A stretch of 64,000 nucleotides of DNA from Siphonodentalium dalli. Taxonomy: Eukaryota > Mollusca > Scaphopoda > Gadilida > Siphonodentaliidae. Each line of letters opens with the position of its first letter. Position 1 is the stretch's first letter. The translations under genes were made by a program, and so were the position numbers. The stretch covers positions 16,871,739 to 16,935,738 of the forward strand of contig CP136062.1 in the NCBI GenBank assembly GCA_032622095.1. The letters are read 5' to 3'. The notes beneath the pieces are model-generated. The model saw nothing but the letters and a program-made list of their open reading frames with translations, made no database searches and was not told the DNA's origin. Of this stretch, positions 1 to 9,646 are shown one piece after another.

Positions 1-165
1 GCTAGTCTCCCATAGGGAGCCTCGCATATATAAAAGAATACATTGGACTTATGATATTTACCTTGACCTTGTAAGTCAGTATATTAATACTCTTAAATAA
101 GTGAGGCTCCCTATGCGGTCGAGACTCGCATATATAAGAGAATGTACTGGCACAGGATCTTTAAT
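1..165. repeat. Hairpin-module repeat fragment at window edge
   Basis: This holds two divergent copies of the CTCGCATATATAAGAGAATG-type half hairpin (about 8-47 and 100-157) separated by AT-rich sequence. Related sequence in the opposite orientation lies at 18180-18300, including the CTCCCATAGGGA core. It is cut by the window start, so the element type cannot be decided. No coding signal is seen. Confidence 0.5.
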
Positions 166-223
166 GCTGCACCGGCGCAGCTCTCTTCATCAAATGGTTA
201 ATTAGTTAACATACTATCTATTG

Positions 224-1152
224 TAGTCCAAGTCTTCTCGTACTAAAACCAGCTAAGATATCGGGATGGCGAATTGCTGGTACTTAGTCCGAGTTCGCGT
301 CCATAGGCTTTTTATAACACGAATTACGCCCAGGGTTTGTGGCGGGAATTTGTGGTGTATTTTACTCGATTTACCTAACAAATCAATACATGATGCTATA
401 TATATCGGACATCTTATGGTCATAATGGTGTATAATAATCTAACTTTCATGTTAAATTACACATAGAATATTACGGTTGATTGCCACTAACATCGCTCTG
501 TTTATATGTTTGTTTACGTTTTAACTGAAAGCCAAAGTGTACCGAAGAACTTCGGCATAGTCCGGAGTTTGTTTTGGCCGAGACGAATTTCGATACAAAC
601 AAGATGGCAACCCCTATATGTATTCTAATGCTCGTTGTGTTTACACTGTTTTAAACTGTGAGAGGGTTGTAATTCCCGTAATTTATTTAATGTATTACAT
701 TTATATCTTCAATGTTTAATTAATCTATTTATTTATTTATTGACACACATAATTACGATTACAATGGAGAATGCATTGTCATGTGTGTGGTTAGTCGAAA
801 ATCTACCGAATATTTTCACCGGAAAATGCCAAACACAGTTCGCGAGGTCAACTGAGTTCGCATACTTTTGAAAATATGTCAACACTGCAGTAAATGTCTC
901 TTTTCACATTAAATTACCGCTTTCAATTCACAACTAATGTGGGTTTCAGATCAAATATCATGTCTTCTGCGGAAAAAATCCATTTTTTGTCGCAATTGTG
1001 ATATTTTATTTCATATAATTGTGGTTTTATTTGAGCTGTCACTAACGCCTAACTCGTGTTATAAAAAGCCTATGGTCGCGAATTCTGATTAAATACCAGC
1101 ATTTCACCATCCCTATATCTTAGCTGGTTTTAGTACGAGAAGACTTGGACTA
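224..1152. mobile_element. Non-autonomous Mutator-like DNA transposon with 9-bp target duplication
   Basis: The left end (TAGTCCAAGTCTTCTCG at 224) and right end (reverse complement, ending at 1152) form imperfect terminal inverted repeats of about 110 bp; both arms also share CATAGGCTTTTTATAACACGA. The element is flanked on both sides by the identical 9-mer TATCTATTG (215-223 and 1153-1161). Nine-base duplications with long TIRs are characteristic of Mutator-like elements (family knowledge). No transposase reading frame is present inside, so it is non-autonomous. It lies in an intron or upstream of the first visible exon. Confidence 0.75.
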
Positions 1153-1168
1153 TATCTATTGATGTGTG

Positions 1169-1506
1169 CAGTAATGCCCTAAATAATCGACTCCTTAACC
1201 ACAGCAGAATTATGGGTAATTTTTCAGGATTCAGATTACGTCATGGCCAGAAAACCGGCCAGTCGCGTATATATGCAATTACGTTCTGGCCAGAATATCG
1301 GCCAGCCGGGTTCAAAGGGTTAAATTATCTTCGAAGATAAAAATAAAAACTGTGTCTGGCATTATACAGTAAGGCACTAAATAATTGACCCCTTAACCAC
1401 AGCAGAATTATGGGTAACTTATCAGGATTTTGTCGGCAATATGGCTTGTTGCCATTTATCGGAAAGCTCTCAGTGGTTAAGGAGTCGATTACTAAGGGCA
1501 TTACTG
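1169..1506. mobile_element. Two broken mariner-like MITE copies with other repeat debris
   Basis: A left arm starting CAGTAATGCCCTAAATAATCG (1169-about 1228) is truncated by an unrelated GGCCAGAA/TTCTGGCC inverted repeat ending in AAAGGGTTAA (about 1320). A second copy runs from 1367 to 1506, ends in GGGCATTACTG followed by TA, and has most of its right arm deleted. TA flanks plus CAGT...ACTG ends point to a mariner-type family. Confidence 0.6.
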
Positions 1507-1559
1507 TATTTCTCACCTTTCCACACCTGAATAATCTATTAATGTAATGTTGCTTTCAG

Positions 1560-1673
1560 TCACAGACGAGTGTTTATCTGATCCTTGCCAAAATGGCGGC
1601 ACATGTGTTGACAGTATCCATGGATACAAATGTAAATGTCATGCACGATACAAAGGAACCAACTGTGAAAACT
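1560..1673 (+). CDS. Exon: Ca-binding-type EGF-like repeat
   Basis: The 114-bp exon is bounded by TGCTTTCAG and GTGAGT, with phase 1 at both ends. It encodes a 38-residue EGF module that starts [20 protein letters not shown] and ends YKGTNCEN. The six cysteines have classical spacing, and the D-E at the start plus the D-S-I-H-G-Y centre resemble calcium-binding EGF modules (family knowledge). It is the first exon seen of the multi-exon membrane-protein gene; the signal peptide and start codon must lie upstream of the window. Its last ~37 bases, with the donor, are repeated 61 bp downstream. Confidence 0.85.
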
Positions 1674-1696
1674 GTGAGTTCATAAGATTTTAATTA

Positions 1697-1758
1697 ATGT
1701 CATGCACGATACAAAGGAACTAACTGTGAAAACTGTGAGTTCATAAGCTTTTAATTAA
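1697..1758 (+). repeat. Partial copy of EGF exon 3' end with donor
   Basis: This is a near-identical copy (few mismatches) of the preceding 61 bp: the exon tail from the sixth-loop CATGCACGATACAAAGGAAC through GAAAACT, the donor GTGAGT (at 1735) and the start of the intron (TTCATAAG). The unit is 61 bp, not a multiple of three, so splicing from the second donor would shift the frame. I read it as an intronic duplication, not an exon. Confidence 0.8.
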
Positions 1759-1834
1759 AATGGCTCAAGGCATTCGAGGTTCAGAATAAAATACAAATTT
1801 GTAAAAAATTAAATGTAAAATGTTATCTTAGTTC

Positions 1835-2049
1835 TTAACGCTTTCAGTGCCAGGTCCGATTTTGTTATCAACCCATATACCCTGTGCCAATGCATTCTCT
1901 TATATATGCGAGTCAACCATAGGTCGCCTCGCATATATAAGAGAATGCATTGACCTAACAATTTTTCATCATTTGTTAATATTTTTTACAATTTTAATAT
2001 TTTTTTCTTATATTCTTTAACAGACTTATTTTGTAGGTTTAGTGCCAGG
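1835..2049. mobile_element. piggyBac-like MITE, hairpin-core family, right end truncated
   Basis: The left end is TTAACGCTTTCAGTGCCAGG. The core is the palindromic module CCAATGCATTCTCTTATATATG with its reverse complement (1889-1952), followed by AT-rich DNA and a partial end GTGCCAGGG. Complete relatives occur at 4158-4393 and 58062-58290 with TTAA at both borders. Confidence 0.65.
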
Positions 2050-2213
2050 GAATCTTACGTTTTTCATGGGCCTCAACATTATTACTATGAATACTTGGTG
2101 GTAGTTTCGAGTTATAACATGCCCCTAAGGTTTTATCCAGTTTGTTTTGAAATTCGCTATAGCATGCTTAAGCATGCATACCCAAAACAAATTCAACCCA
2201 AAAAAGTCTAAAT

Positions 2214-2248
<35 letters not shown>

Positions 2249-3419
2249 GGGACGATTTTACAGACTGTAAAGATGCAAAATCCGAATAAACGCTCACAAA
2301 TTACTATTTCTTTGGCTTCGGAGGGTAAACATTATTTAATTTAACCTACCCATCAAAGCTCAGAGTGATCAGTTATTGATTTTTGAAATCTATTAATTTT
2401 CACCACCAGTACTTTTTAGTGGCCTGGTAAATTGATGAGAAGGCGTTCTAGGACCAAATTGCAGATGAATATGGATAACTCTAAAATTAAATGGCTTTTG
2501 TGTATCAGATATTTGACAAACCGGCCAATGTTTTTCTTGAACAAAATGTTGATAAATAACAGATTAATTTAATTATTACATGTACTCAATCCGATTTGAT
2601 GGTTCCCATATATAGAGGATCTCACATGAGTTTCTATTTTATACGGAATTTATCAACCGAGTTCACTAAATTCGATTTGAGCCGAGGTTTACCGAGGCTC
2701 AAATAGAATTTAGAGGACGAGGTTGATAAATTAAGTATAAAATAGGACGAGTGTGAGATACCTTTTATCACATGATCAAATAAACCTGAAGCAACGCGAA
2801 ATATTCATCGAAAACAACAATCATACACTACAGCGATCGCAAGTTATTTGAAGAACGCTGTGACGTCATCGCACCCGCTGATATTAAACGTGTCTATTAC
2901 CGATAATTATGAAACTGCTTTTATGGCCAAATTATGTGATAAAATCATATTCTAATAACAACAACATTTTTAGAAATCACGCTTCAGTTATCAGAATTGA
3001 TTAATTGCCCAAAAATAATGCTAACCACTGTCAAATTTTGTATAAATTTGCCCAAAACATGTTATTTATCAACATGTTGTTTGACGAAATTTGGCCTTAT
3101 TATCAACAGAAAGCCTCTTGATTTTAGATATATCCATCTAGGCTGTGCGATGACATATTTAAAGGGCATTGATGAACGCAATAACATGTTATATTGCAAA
3201 TTTATTCACCATTAGCAGACGATGCTGTTGAAATCTAAAGTTAGAATTTTTTTACCAATCAATTTGTTTCAGCGGCAAATATTCACCAATTGAATTACAA
3301 TACTGTTTAAACCGAAACAATAATTGATAACAAATTGGTTAAAAAAAACTGGTATGCTCATGCAGTTTTATTTCATCCTTAGAAAGAACTGAGTTGATAA
3401 ATGTTTCTCCGATACTCAG
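2050..3419. other. Intron sequence, mostly anonymous, with small repeats
   Basis: This stretch lies between the EGF exon and the first CTLD exon. It contains a poly-T tract of about 31 bases (2215-2245), an imperfect foldback of about 137 bp (2621-2757) and AT-rich unique sequence. I see no exon here: the reading frames lack cysteine-rich EGF or CTLD patterns. Confidence 0.6.
2621..2757. repeat. Foldback (hairpin) repeat
   Basis: The left arm CTCACATGAGTTTCTATTTT pairs with the right arm ending AAAATAGGACGAGTGTGAG, and TTTATCAACCGAG pairs with the right-arm TTGATAAA. Arms are about 60 bp with several mismatches around a GAGCC...GGCTC centre. This is a MITE-like structure; no clear target duplication was found. 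Confidence 0.6.
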
Positions 3420-3603
3420 ATACCCCAGAGGAAGCCTGCTTTCACCCTGATGCTGTATTCATCAACGACACATTGACGTGTTTGTGGGTCGTGTATGAGG
3501 ATAAAGATCAAACTAGCAGCTCGGCACAATGCCAACAATATGGAGGTGATCTGCTCACGGATGCAACTCGATCCAGCCAAACTGACTTCATCGACAATAT
3601 TCT
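3420..3603 (+). CDS. Exon: N-terminal half of C-type lectin-like domain 1
   Basis: The exon encodes about 61 residues with the long-form CTLD start: first cysteine pair (ACFHP and LTCLW), a WVVYEDKD strand, then the C1 cysteine in SSSAQCQQYGGDLLT and a helix ending DFIDNIL. The same exon layout (phase 1 in, phase 2 out, ~180 bp) is seen at 6409 and 14335. The acceptor is inferred as GATACTCAG at 3419, because an in-frame TAA just before 3401 excludes an upstream start; the donor is GTGAGT at 3604. One sequon (N-D-T) is present. Its only phase-compatible partner is the very short exon at 5845, so this CTLD looks incomplete. Confidence 0.75.
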
Positions 3604-4157
3604 GTGAGTTTACTTGTTTTTTTATAGAGCTGTTTTTTAAAGTCGAGTTTTTTTTTTCTCAAAAACTCAACTTAAGGTTTGATGAGGGATGGTTGGCGGC
3701 CAGCCCCAAACCTATATTGATGGATTATGAAATTTTTTGGAATTTGAGTTAATTGTCACATACGACAGCAGCACACAGAAAATCAGGTCTGCCCCAGACT
3801 TTCAAACCACTTGTTTCTATTTATATATATTTATCCAACAGGGTTATAATGAAAGACAACAACTGGAATGCGTTAATATAGCTACCTGTTTAGAAAAACA
3901 TGAATATTTACTGGAAGCCGATACAATAAATGTAGTAGTAACAAATACAAACATGTTGGTGACAATTTTTTGAGGCATAATAATCACATATAGATGTAGG
4001 CCAAAAGGGGAAGAAATCAATCGAATGTGTATTCCCAAAACAGACAAAAACGGGGAGGGAGGATGGGTTTTCAATATGTCATGCATTATGGTGAAGTGAT
4101 CTATGCCAGTGAAAGATCTCGCTACCAAACATGTTTGCGTTTGAACATAATTTTGGT

Positions 4158-4393
4158 TTAACCCTTTGAGTGCCAGGTCGATTTTTGTATGAACCCATAT
4201 ACCCTGTGCCAATGCATTCTCTTATATATGCGAGTCGACCATAGGTCGCCTCGCATATATAAGAGAATGCATTGGCCTAACATTTTTTTTTTTTTTTTTT
4301 TACAATTTTAATAATTTATTCTTATATTCTTTAACAGACTTATTTTGTAGGTTTAGGGCCGATGAGATCGGCCCCTGGCTCTCAAAGGGTTAA
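4158..4393. mobile_element. piggyBac-like MITE, complete copy
   Basis: It is bounded by TTAA on both sides, with ends CCCTTTGAGTGCCAGG and CCTGGCTCTCAAAGGG. It contains the palindromic TATATAAGAGAATGCATTGG module (about 4209-4275). TTAA targets plus CCC-starting ends are the piggyBac superfamily signature (family knowledge). No open frame is present. Confidence 0.75.
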
Positions 4394-4535
4394 ATTCATG
4401 CATCTAGTTAAACCTTTGGGATAAAATATGTCGCTCTTATACGACTATGTGTTGATGTGTGTTAGCACAATAACTTAACAAACATCAACAAGTTTTATGG
4501 GGGCTACTTTTAGAACATAAATATACTCAAGAACT

Positions 4536-4923
4536 ATAACCCTTTACCCAACAGAAGGGCCCTGTGCCAATGCATTCTCTTATATATGCGAGTCGACCAT
4601 AGGTCGCCTCGCATATATAAGAGAATGCATTGGCTTAACACATTAAAAATTATAAAATTGTTAAAGAATGTAAGAAAAAATGGTAAAAACTGTTTTTTTA
4701 GGCCAATGCATTCTCTTATATATGCGAGGCGACCTATGGTCGACTCGCATATATAAGAGAATGCATTGGCACAGGGCATAACTGTAGCTATCACAATGTG
4801 GTCAAGGAGCCGGTTCCAATGATATCCATATTTGTATGGTTCTATTGAGACAGACCGAAGATATGTTATGCTGTTGAAGCTTTATTTGGCCGGTTTTGGC
4901 CGGTTTGTTGGGTAAAGGGTTAA
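4536..4923. mobile_element. piggyBac-like MITE with two hairpin cores
   Basis: The ends are CCCTTTACCCAACA and TGTTGGGTAAAGGG, with ATAA on the left and TTAA on the right. Inside are two head-to-head copies of the 67-bp palindrome CCAATGCATTCTCTTATATA...; the right third carries the conserved segment with CACAATGTGGTCAAGGAGCC and the GGCCGGTTTTGGCCGG repeat. Relatives in this window are at 15788, 17790, 18326, 24166, 49836 and 61247. Confidence 0.8.
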
Positions 4924-5060
4924 TAGCATAATACCACGAAGAATAATTCTACCTTGGTCATGGCAGCCTCAATCACGGTAAATTGCAAACTTTAGATTTT
5001 ATCACGATCTTACGATCGAAATAATCCACTTTATTACGCCTTTATAGACAAGTAATATAC

Positions 5061-5408
5061 GAGGCCCCCACCCCCTTTTCATACGGCGCATTCCATGCCT
5101 TGTTATGAGGTACGCCATATTCCGGCCCCTCTAGAGGTATTCGGTATTCCAAAAATACCAGTATTCGTACACCGACCTTTCAAAAAATGATCATAATAAT
5201 AATATAAATGCAATTTTTGTCACAATAAATGATAAATTCACGGTTTGACATACAGATCGTCGATCATCGTCATTTTAGACGTGGACACTGTGGGATGACC
5301 GGCATTTGTACGGCAATGGAAAATTTATCCATATGGCTTTTAACTGGTATTCCGTATTCCACCATCTGTGTTAACTGGTATTCTGTATTCCAGGGGGGTG
5401 GGGGCCTC
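5061..5408. mobile_element. Short TIR element with possible 6-bp target duplication
   Basis: The ends GAGGCCCCCACCCCC and GGGGGTGGGGGCCTC form a 15-bp inverted repeat, and the inner arms share a GGTATTC/GAATACC motif. ATATAC lies directly on both sides, consistent with a 6-bp target duplication. The superfamily is not determined. Confidence 0.6.
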
Positions 5409-5844
5409 ATATACCTCATCTCACGGTCGAAATAATCCACTTTATTATGCTTTTATAGACAAATAATATACCCAATCTTCAGGTTTATCTGTATCTTATT
5501 CACAAAATGGTTATCTGCATATTCTTGAAATCGGGATTTATAAAAATTATATAGTGCTTTCTCCTATATATATTGTTGATCATATATAAGAGAATGCATT
5601 GGCTTAATAGTTTTTATCATGTTTTATCAATTTTTCTTACATTCTTTCACAATTTTTTTTTAATTTTATCATTTTTTTTCTTACATTTTTAAATTTTTTT
5701 TTACATTTGTTATCATTTTTTCTTACATTTATTTTAACAATTTTTATAAATTTTTATCATTATTTCTTTCATTCTTTAACAAAAATTATGTAATTTTAAT
5801 CCAGAAGTGAAGCCCCGTCTCCAACAATTATAATTTTATTCCAG

Positions 5845-5921
5845 GTTACAGAATCGTTCTTTACCATACAGGATAGAAACTAATAATGCTGGTTCTTTAC
5901 CATTCATTTGTGAATCTGCAC
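5845..5921 (+). CDS. Exon: C-terminal tail of CTLD-1 (short)
   Basis: The 77-bp exon follows TTTTATTCCAG and precedes GTAAGT. It enters in phase 2 and leaves in phase 1, so it joins 3420-3603 and then 6409. It encodes 25 residues ending NNAGSLPFICESA; PFICE is the usual last strand and C4 cysteine of a CTLD. The equivalent exons of the other two CTLDs are 227 and 218 bp, so about 50 residues (the WIG core and cysteines C2 and C3) are absent. Either a middle exon was missed or this lectin domain is degenerate. Confidence 0.65.
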
Positions 5922-6117
5922 GTAAGTTCAGAACCATCCTCTCATACTGGGTAGAAACTATTAATAGTTGGCTTCTCTGTGAGTTATAATTGTATCATAA
6001 ATTTGTCTAAAACTGTCTACGGGCTCATTCTGTTTCCCCGTGTCTTCTTATTGATATGTTGACGTTGTGGTACAAACAACCTTATAATTCATTTCACAAT
6101 TGGGTTAAATCATGCTA

Positions 6118-6299
6118 AAGTAATGCCCTAAATAATCGACTCCTTAACCACAGCAGAATTATGGGTAACTTTTCAGGATTTAGTCGGAAAAATGGCTTGT
6201 TGCCATTCATCAGAAAGCTCTCCATATTTCCGACTAAATCCAGAAAAATTACCCATTATTCTGCTGTAGTTAATGAGTCGATTATTTAGGGCATTACTG
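6118..6299. mobile_element. Mariner-like hairpin MITE with deleted loop
   Basis: It starts GTAATGCCCTAAATAATCG, ends GGGCATTACTG and is followed by TA. The arms carry the family sequence (CAGCAGAATTATGGGTAACTT, CGGAAATATGGCTTGTTGCC) and the loop region is shortened. Confidence 0.7.
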
Positions 6300-6340
6300 T
6301 ATGGCCTAATATTTCAATTCATTATATATTTTTATTTCAG

Positions 6341-6408
6341 CGCCCACTGCACCAACGTGTCTAAACCTTTTCTTTCCTATGACTGTGATTAAATTCATTT
6401 AACTTCAG
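6341..6408 (+). repeat. Upstream copy of the CTLD-2 exon start with its acceptor
   Basis: TTTATTTCAG followed by CGCCCACTGCACCAACGTGT (6341) nearly repeats AACTTCAG plus CGCCCACTGCACCACCTTGT at 6409, an offset of 68 bp. Read in the exon frame, the first copy reaches a TAA before joining the second, so it cannot simply extend the exon. It is a duplicated acceptor region. Confidence 0.75.
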
Positions 6409-6586
6409 CGCCCACTGCACCACCTTGTCTAAACCCGTTGGCTGCCTACGACTTGAGATTAAGGCGGTGTTTCTGGCATGAGAGTGCAAAGACGGCAGAC
6501 TACATAGCCGATGATAAATGTAGCATCTATGAAGGTCACTTGTCAAATGTCTATGACAAGTTCACGCAGGATTTCATATTCAGCAT
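6409..6586 (+). CDS. Exon: N-terminal half of CTLD-2 (long form)
   Basis: The 178-bp exon runs from TTAACTTCAG to GTAAGT, phase 1 in and phase 2 out. It encodes a proline-rich linker (PTAPPCLNP), then RRCFWHES, then DDKCSIYEGHLSNV and a helix ending FTQDFIFS. The cysteines fit positions C0, C0' and C1 of a long-form CTLD. The partner exon at 9060 completes the fold. Part of its 3' end is copied downstream at about 6636 and again near 7363. Confidence 0.88.
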
Positions 6587-6635
6587 GTAAGTATTACACA
6601 AATTAATATCTTATTAGCTAAATGAAGAAATGTAT

Positions 6636-6703
6636 GTAGCATCTACGAAGGTCACCTCTCAATGTCTATGACAAGCCCATGCAGGATTTCATATTCAGCA
6701 TTG
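6636..6703 (+). repeat. Degenerate copy of CTLD-2 exon 3' end
   Basis: It repeats the exon tail (TGTAGCATCTACGAAGGTCA ... GGATTTCATATTCAGCAT) about 117 bp downstream, with a one-base deletion and loss of the donor (CATTGAT instead of CATGTAAG). A third, more diverged copy (GAAGGTCATCTGTCAAATGT, CTACGACAAATTCATGCA) lies at about 7363-7412, beyond an inserted repeat. Confidence 0.75.
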
Positions 6704-7325
6704 ATACCCCACTTTAGAAGAACATGGGGGGTATACTGGATTGACTGCATCCGTCTGTCCGTCACGCTTTCTCCCTCCGTGTGTCCATCCGTCTGTTGGT
6801 CCGTCCGTCCGTCCCACCTCATAACTCGAACAACTATGAACCGATTTTAATAATATTTTGTATGCAATCTCCATAGGACTGCCTCTCCGTATGATGCTAA
6901 TTGTGGTTCGGTCCGACTTTTTTTTTAAGTTACGCCTCATTTTCGACTTATTTTGACTTAGAAAATTCTGTCCGACTTAATAACTTTAACAAATATGAAC
7001 CGATTTCAATAATTTTTGGTATACATGCTTCTCACAATACCCACCCTACATGATGTGGCTAGAGATTGGCTCAGACTGTTTTTCGTAATATTACACTTCA
7101 TTTTCGACTTATTTTGACTTAGAAAATTCTGTCCGACTTAATAACTTTAACAAATATGAACCAATTTGAATAATTTTTTCTGTACAAGCTTCTTGTGACA
7201 CCATATCGATATTATTAGTCCAAATTTTTCTTAAAGTTAAAAATCTTTTTTGTTGGGTTTACAGATAATGCGGGTTGAATTTTCCATGGTGGGGGTATAC
7301 TAGCACTCGAGTGCACACCTCTTGT
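6703..7325. mobile_element. Interspersed repeat with GGGGGTATACT ends
   Basis: It begins ATACCCCACTTTAGAAGAAC, contains GGGGGGTATACTGG and a CCGTCCGTCC simple-repeat stretch, and ends GGGGGTATACTAGCACTCGA. The inner part repeats a motif of about 130 bp (TTTTCGACTTATTTTGACTT...CAAATATGAACCGATTTCAA) two to three times. A relative lies at 52864-53520. The frames inside are not protein-like. The class is uncertain. Confidence 0.55.
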
Positions 7326-7424
7326 TATTACACCAATTATGTATATGTTGATGAGAAACTACCAATTTTGAAGGTCATCTGTCAAATGTCTACGACAAAT
7401 TCATGCAATTTATCTCAGAATGTA

Positions 7425-7549
7425 CAGTAATGCCCTAAGTAATCGACTTCTTAGCAATGAATGGAAACAAGCAATATTTCTGACTAAATCCCGAAAAGTT
7501 ACCCATAATTCTGCTGTGGGTAAGAAGTCAATTACTTAGGGCATTACTG
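7425..7549. mobile_element. Mariner-like MITE, internally deleted
   Basis: TA-flanked, it starts CAGTAATGCCCTAAGTAATC and ends TTAGGGCATTACTG. Most of the left arm is lost. The sequence immediately to its right (7550-7942) recurs inverted near 63187-63400. Confidence 0.7.
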
Positions 7550-9059
7550 TAAGTATATTTTGGGTGTTAGTACTCAATGTAATTGCTATTGATATTACAG
7601 TCAATCCTATTTATTTATAATTTGCTGTAATTTCACTGAAACCTCGTGAAATACATTCATCGTACATGAACGTGTATAGTAGAAATTGATGACAAAGAAC
7701 TGATTGAACTGACCAGAACAATCAATTTCTGTGAAATAATTTGAGTATGCATGCCAGTGCGCCATGTATTTAAGTTAACCTCAACTTGATGAGTCCCCAA
7801 AATCAGGTTGACTTAAGTATTGGTTACAGGTATAGTCATCCCATGTTACCTTCACCATGCAGCGCAGCGTGATTTTTGGTTAAAAGTAGCCATTCCATGT
7901 TTCCTTCATCAGCTTAGCATGATTTGAACCCATTCATCTGTGCGCGAATTTATAGTGCGCGAATTCAAAACTGAGCAAAAAATAGTACTGCACGAATTTA
8001 AATACGAGTAAGGTATGCTTCAAAAGAACAATTGTTTTTATATTTTTATATTTTAACACGATTTCTGCCGTCTGCAAGTCTGGATTTAGTGTGACTGATA
8101 TTGCATAATGAGGTTCCAAGAGGGTGAATTTAATGACACTATCCCACACAGCAGGCTATCTACACAAAATTCACCGTCTGGGAACCTCATTTCACTTATG
8201 CCTCAACTCCTATGGGAGACCTTGGAACAGATTGAAGTTCCCCAGTTGAAATTGGTGATGTTCACCCATTAGTCACCTCGATTATGCTTGATTTATCAAC
8301 CTATTTTGATACCAAGAAAAATTCAAACAGGAATATTATTAGGTGTATTTTGGAGAACAAACTGACATGTGTCTTTAAGGCAAAAAAAAAAGTGTTTTGG
8401 TTCTCGGGCAATTTTTTTTTCAAATCAACGAGGGAGGGAGGGTTTTATTTTTATTTTTATTTGTTTTTGTGCGCATAGTAAGCATGGACAAATATACCTT
8501 CCTCTGTCTAGTAATAACCAGAAATGTAGAGGGCACTGTTATGCATATAAACTCATTTAGTCTTATATAAAAATGACAATCTACTACCAGTGTATGACTG
8601 GGATTACCTGACAATATATAATGCCCCTGACATTAACTACTGTTATTGTTGTCTAAAAACTGATACCTCCCCATTCTAATATGTGATCCTGAATTTAATC
8701 CTGTGCCTTTCAATTGTATAAAGTTACAATTAGTGTTTAAAGTTAGTTCACAATGACTAATTGTATGAAGAGCATGAGGATCAGCTGATCATTTTCTTAA
8801 TTGTAGTCATCTACTTCATGTTGTAAGCCTGCAAGTCACTTTTTAACACATTACATGTTAGAGCTCAATGCACACTAATATCCAACACATCTACTGTGGA
8901 CATGTTTATAAAATAAAAAAAAGTTTTTTTGTCATAAACATCAGGCATTACAATAAAAAGGCCTAATGCGGCCCTTTTTATTCAATGCTGCGGGGCCTGA
9001 GAACCAAAACTCTTTTTTTTTGGCCTAAATGGCACTTCATTGTGATTTTTAACTTTCAG
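7550..9059. other. Intron of CTLD-2: repeats and anonymous sequence
   Basis: This stretch includes the segment duplicated in inverted orientation at 63187-63400 (7550-7660 and 7820-7942) and a GAATGAGGT-family hairpin MITE at 8107-8190 whose arms (TGAGGTTCCAAGAGGGTGAA and GGGAACCTCATT) pair. Between 8200 and 9059 I see only AT-rich sequence and homopolymer runs, no exon. Confidence 0.6.
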
Positions 9060-9286
9060 AGAATACCCAAACCCAATTTACTGGATAGGTATCGGCGATA
9101 CACCGAGGAATATAGACGTCAATCAAGGCTGGAGATATACCGAGGGTTACACCCTGGATTGGACAATATGGACTGGTGGATACCCTGCTGGTGTTGGTCC
9201 GAAGGAATGTGTCCACTACTCAACTGCTGGGCTGTGGAAGAATGCTATATGTGGTGAACTCAAGCAATCTATGTGTGAAGCACGAG
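9060..9286 (+). CDS. Exon: C-terminal half of CTLD-2, complete core
   Basis: The 227-bp exon runs from AACTTTCAG to GTAAGC, phase 2 in and phase 1 out. It encodes PIYWIGIGD (WIG core), GWRYTEGYTLDW, then GPKECVHYSTAGLWKNAICG and SMCEAR, supplying cysteines C2, C3 and C4. No EPN or QPD sugar-specificity motif is present, and WKN stands where WND would bind calcium, so classical Ca-dependent sugar binding is doubtful (family knowledge). With 6409-6586 this is the most complete lectin-like domain in the window. Its last ~40 bases plus donor are repeated at once downstream. Confidence 0.92.
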
Positions 9287-9366
9287 GTAAGCTATATGTG
9301 GTGAACTCAAGCAATCTATGTGTGAAGCACGAGGTAAGCTATGTGGTGAACTCAAGCAATCTATGT
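9287..9366 (+). repeat. 47-bp tandem copies of exon 3' end plus donor
   Basis: The unit GTAAGCTATATGTGGTGAAC...GAAGCACGAG (47 bp) follows the exon, giving a second intact donor at 9334, then a partial third copy ending TCTATGTTAGG. The offset of 47 is not divisible by three; using the second donor would change the exit phase from 1 to 0. Confidence 0.85.
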
Positions 9367-9433
9367 TAGGTTGAATATATATGATGGGGTTACATGTCAA
9401 AATAAATCAGTCTAATGTGTGAAGCCCAAGATA

Positions 9434-9646
9434 CACTAATGCTCTAAATAATCGACTCCTTAACCATAGCAGAATTATGGGTAATTTTTCAGGATTTAGT
9501 CGGAAATATGGCTTGTTGCCATTCATAGGAAAGCTCTCACCGAGAGCTTTCCGATGATTGGCAACAAGCCATATTTCCGACTGAATCCTGAAAAATTACC
9601 CATAATTCTGCTATGATTAAGGAGTCGATTATTTAGAGCATTACTG
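9434..9646. mobile_element. Mariner-like MITE, full hairpin
   Basis: Two nearly perfect arms of about 100 bp meet at GAAAGCTCTCACCGAGAGCTTTC. The ends are CACTAATGCTCTAAATAATC and GAGCATTACTG, flanked by TA. No coding capacity is present. Confidence 0.85.

Larger units (their letters stand above)
3604..5844. other. Intron between CTLD-1 exons; no middle exon recognised
   Basis: I looked here for the missing CTLD centre (WIG-type motif, C2 and C3 cysteines) and did not find it. A weak candidate is an open stretch after AACTTAAG at about 3675-3752, encoding GWLAASPKP and ending in a stop, but it has no CTLD cysteines. The rest is occupied by three MITEs (4158, 4536, 5061), a duplicated 48-bp segment (5012 and 5422) and AT-rich sequence. 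Confidence 0.5.

Noticed and set aside
3675-3752. Possible middle exon of CTLD-1 (GWLAASPKP...)
   Set aside because: Weak acceptor AACTTAAG, ends in a stop without a donor, and lacks the CTLD cysteines and WIG motif.
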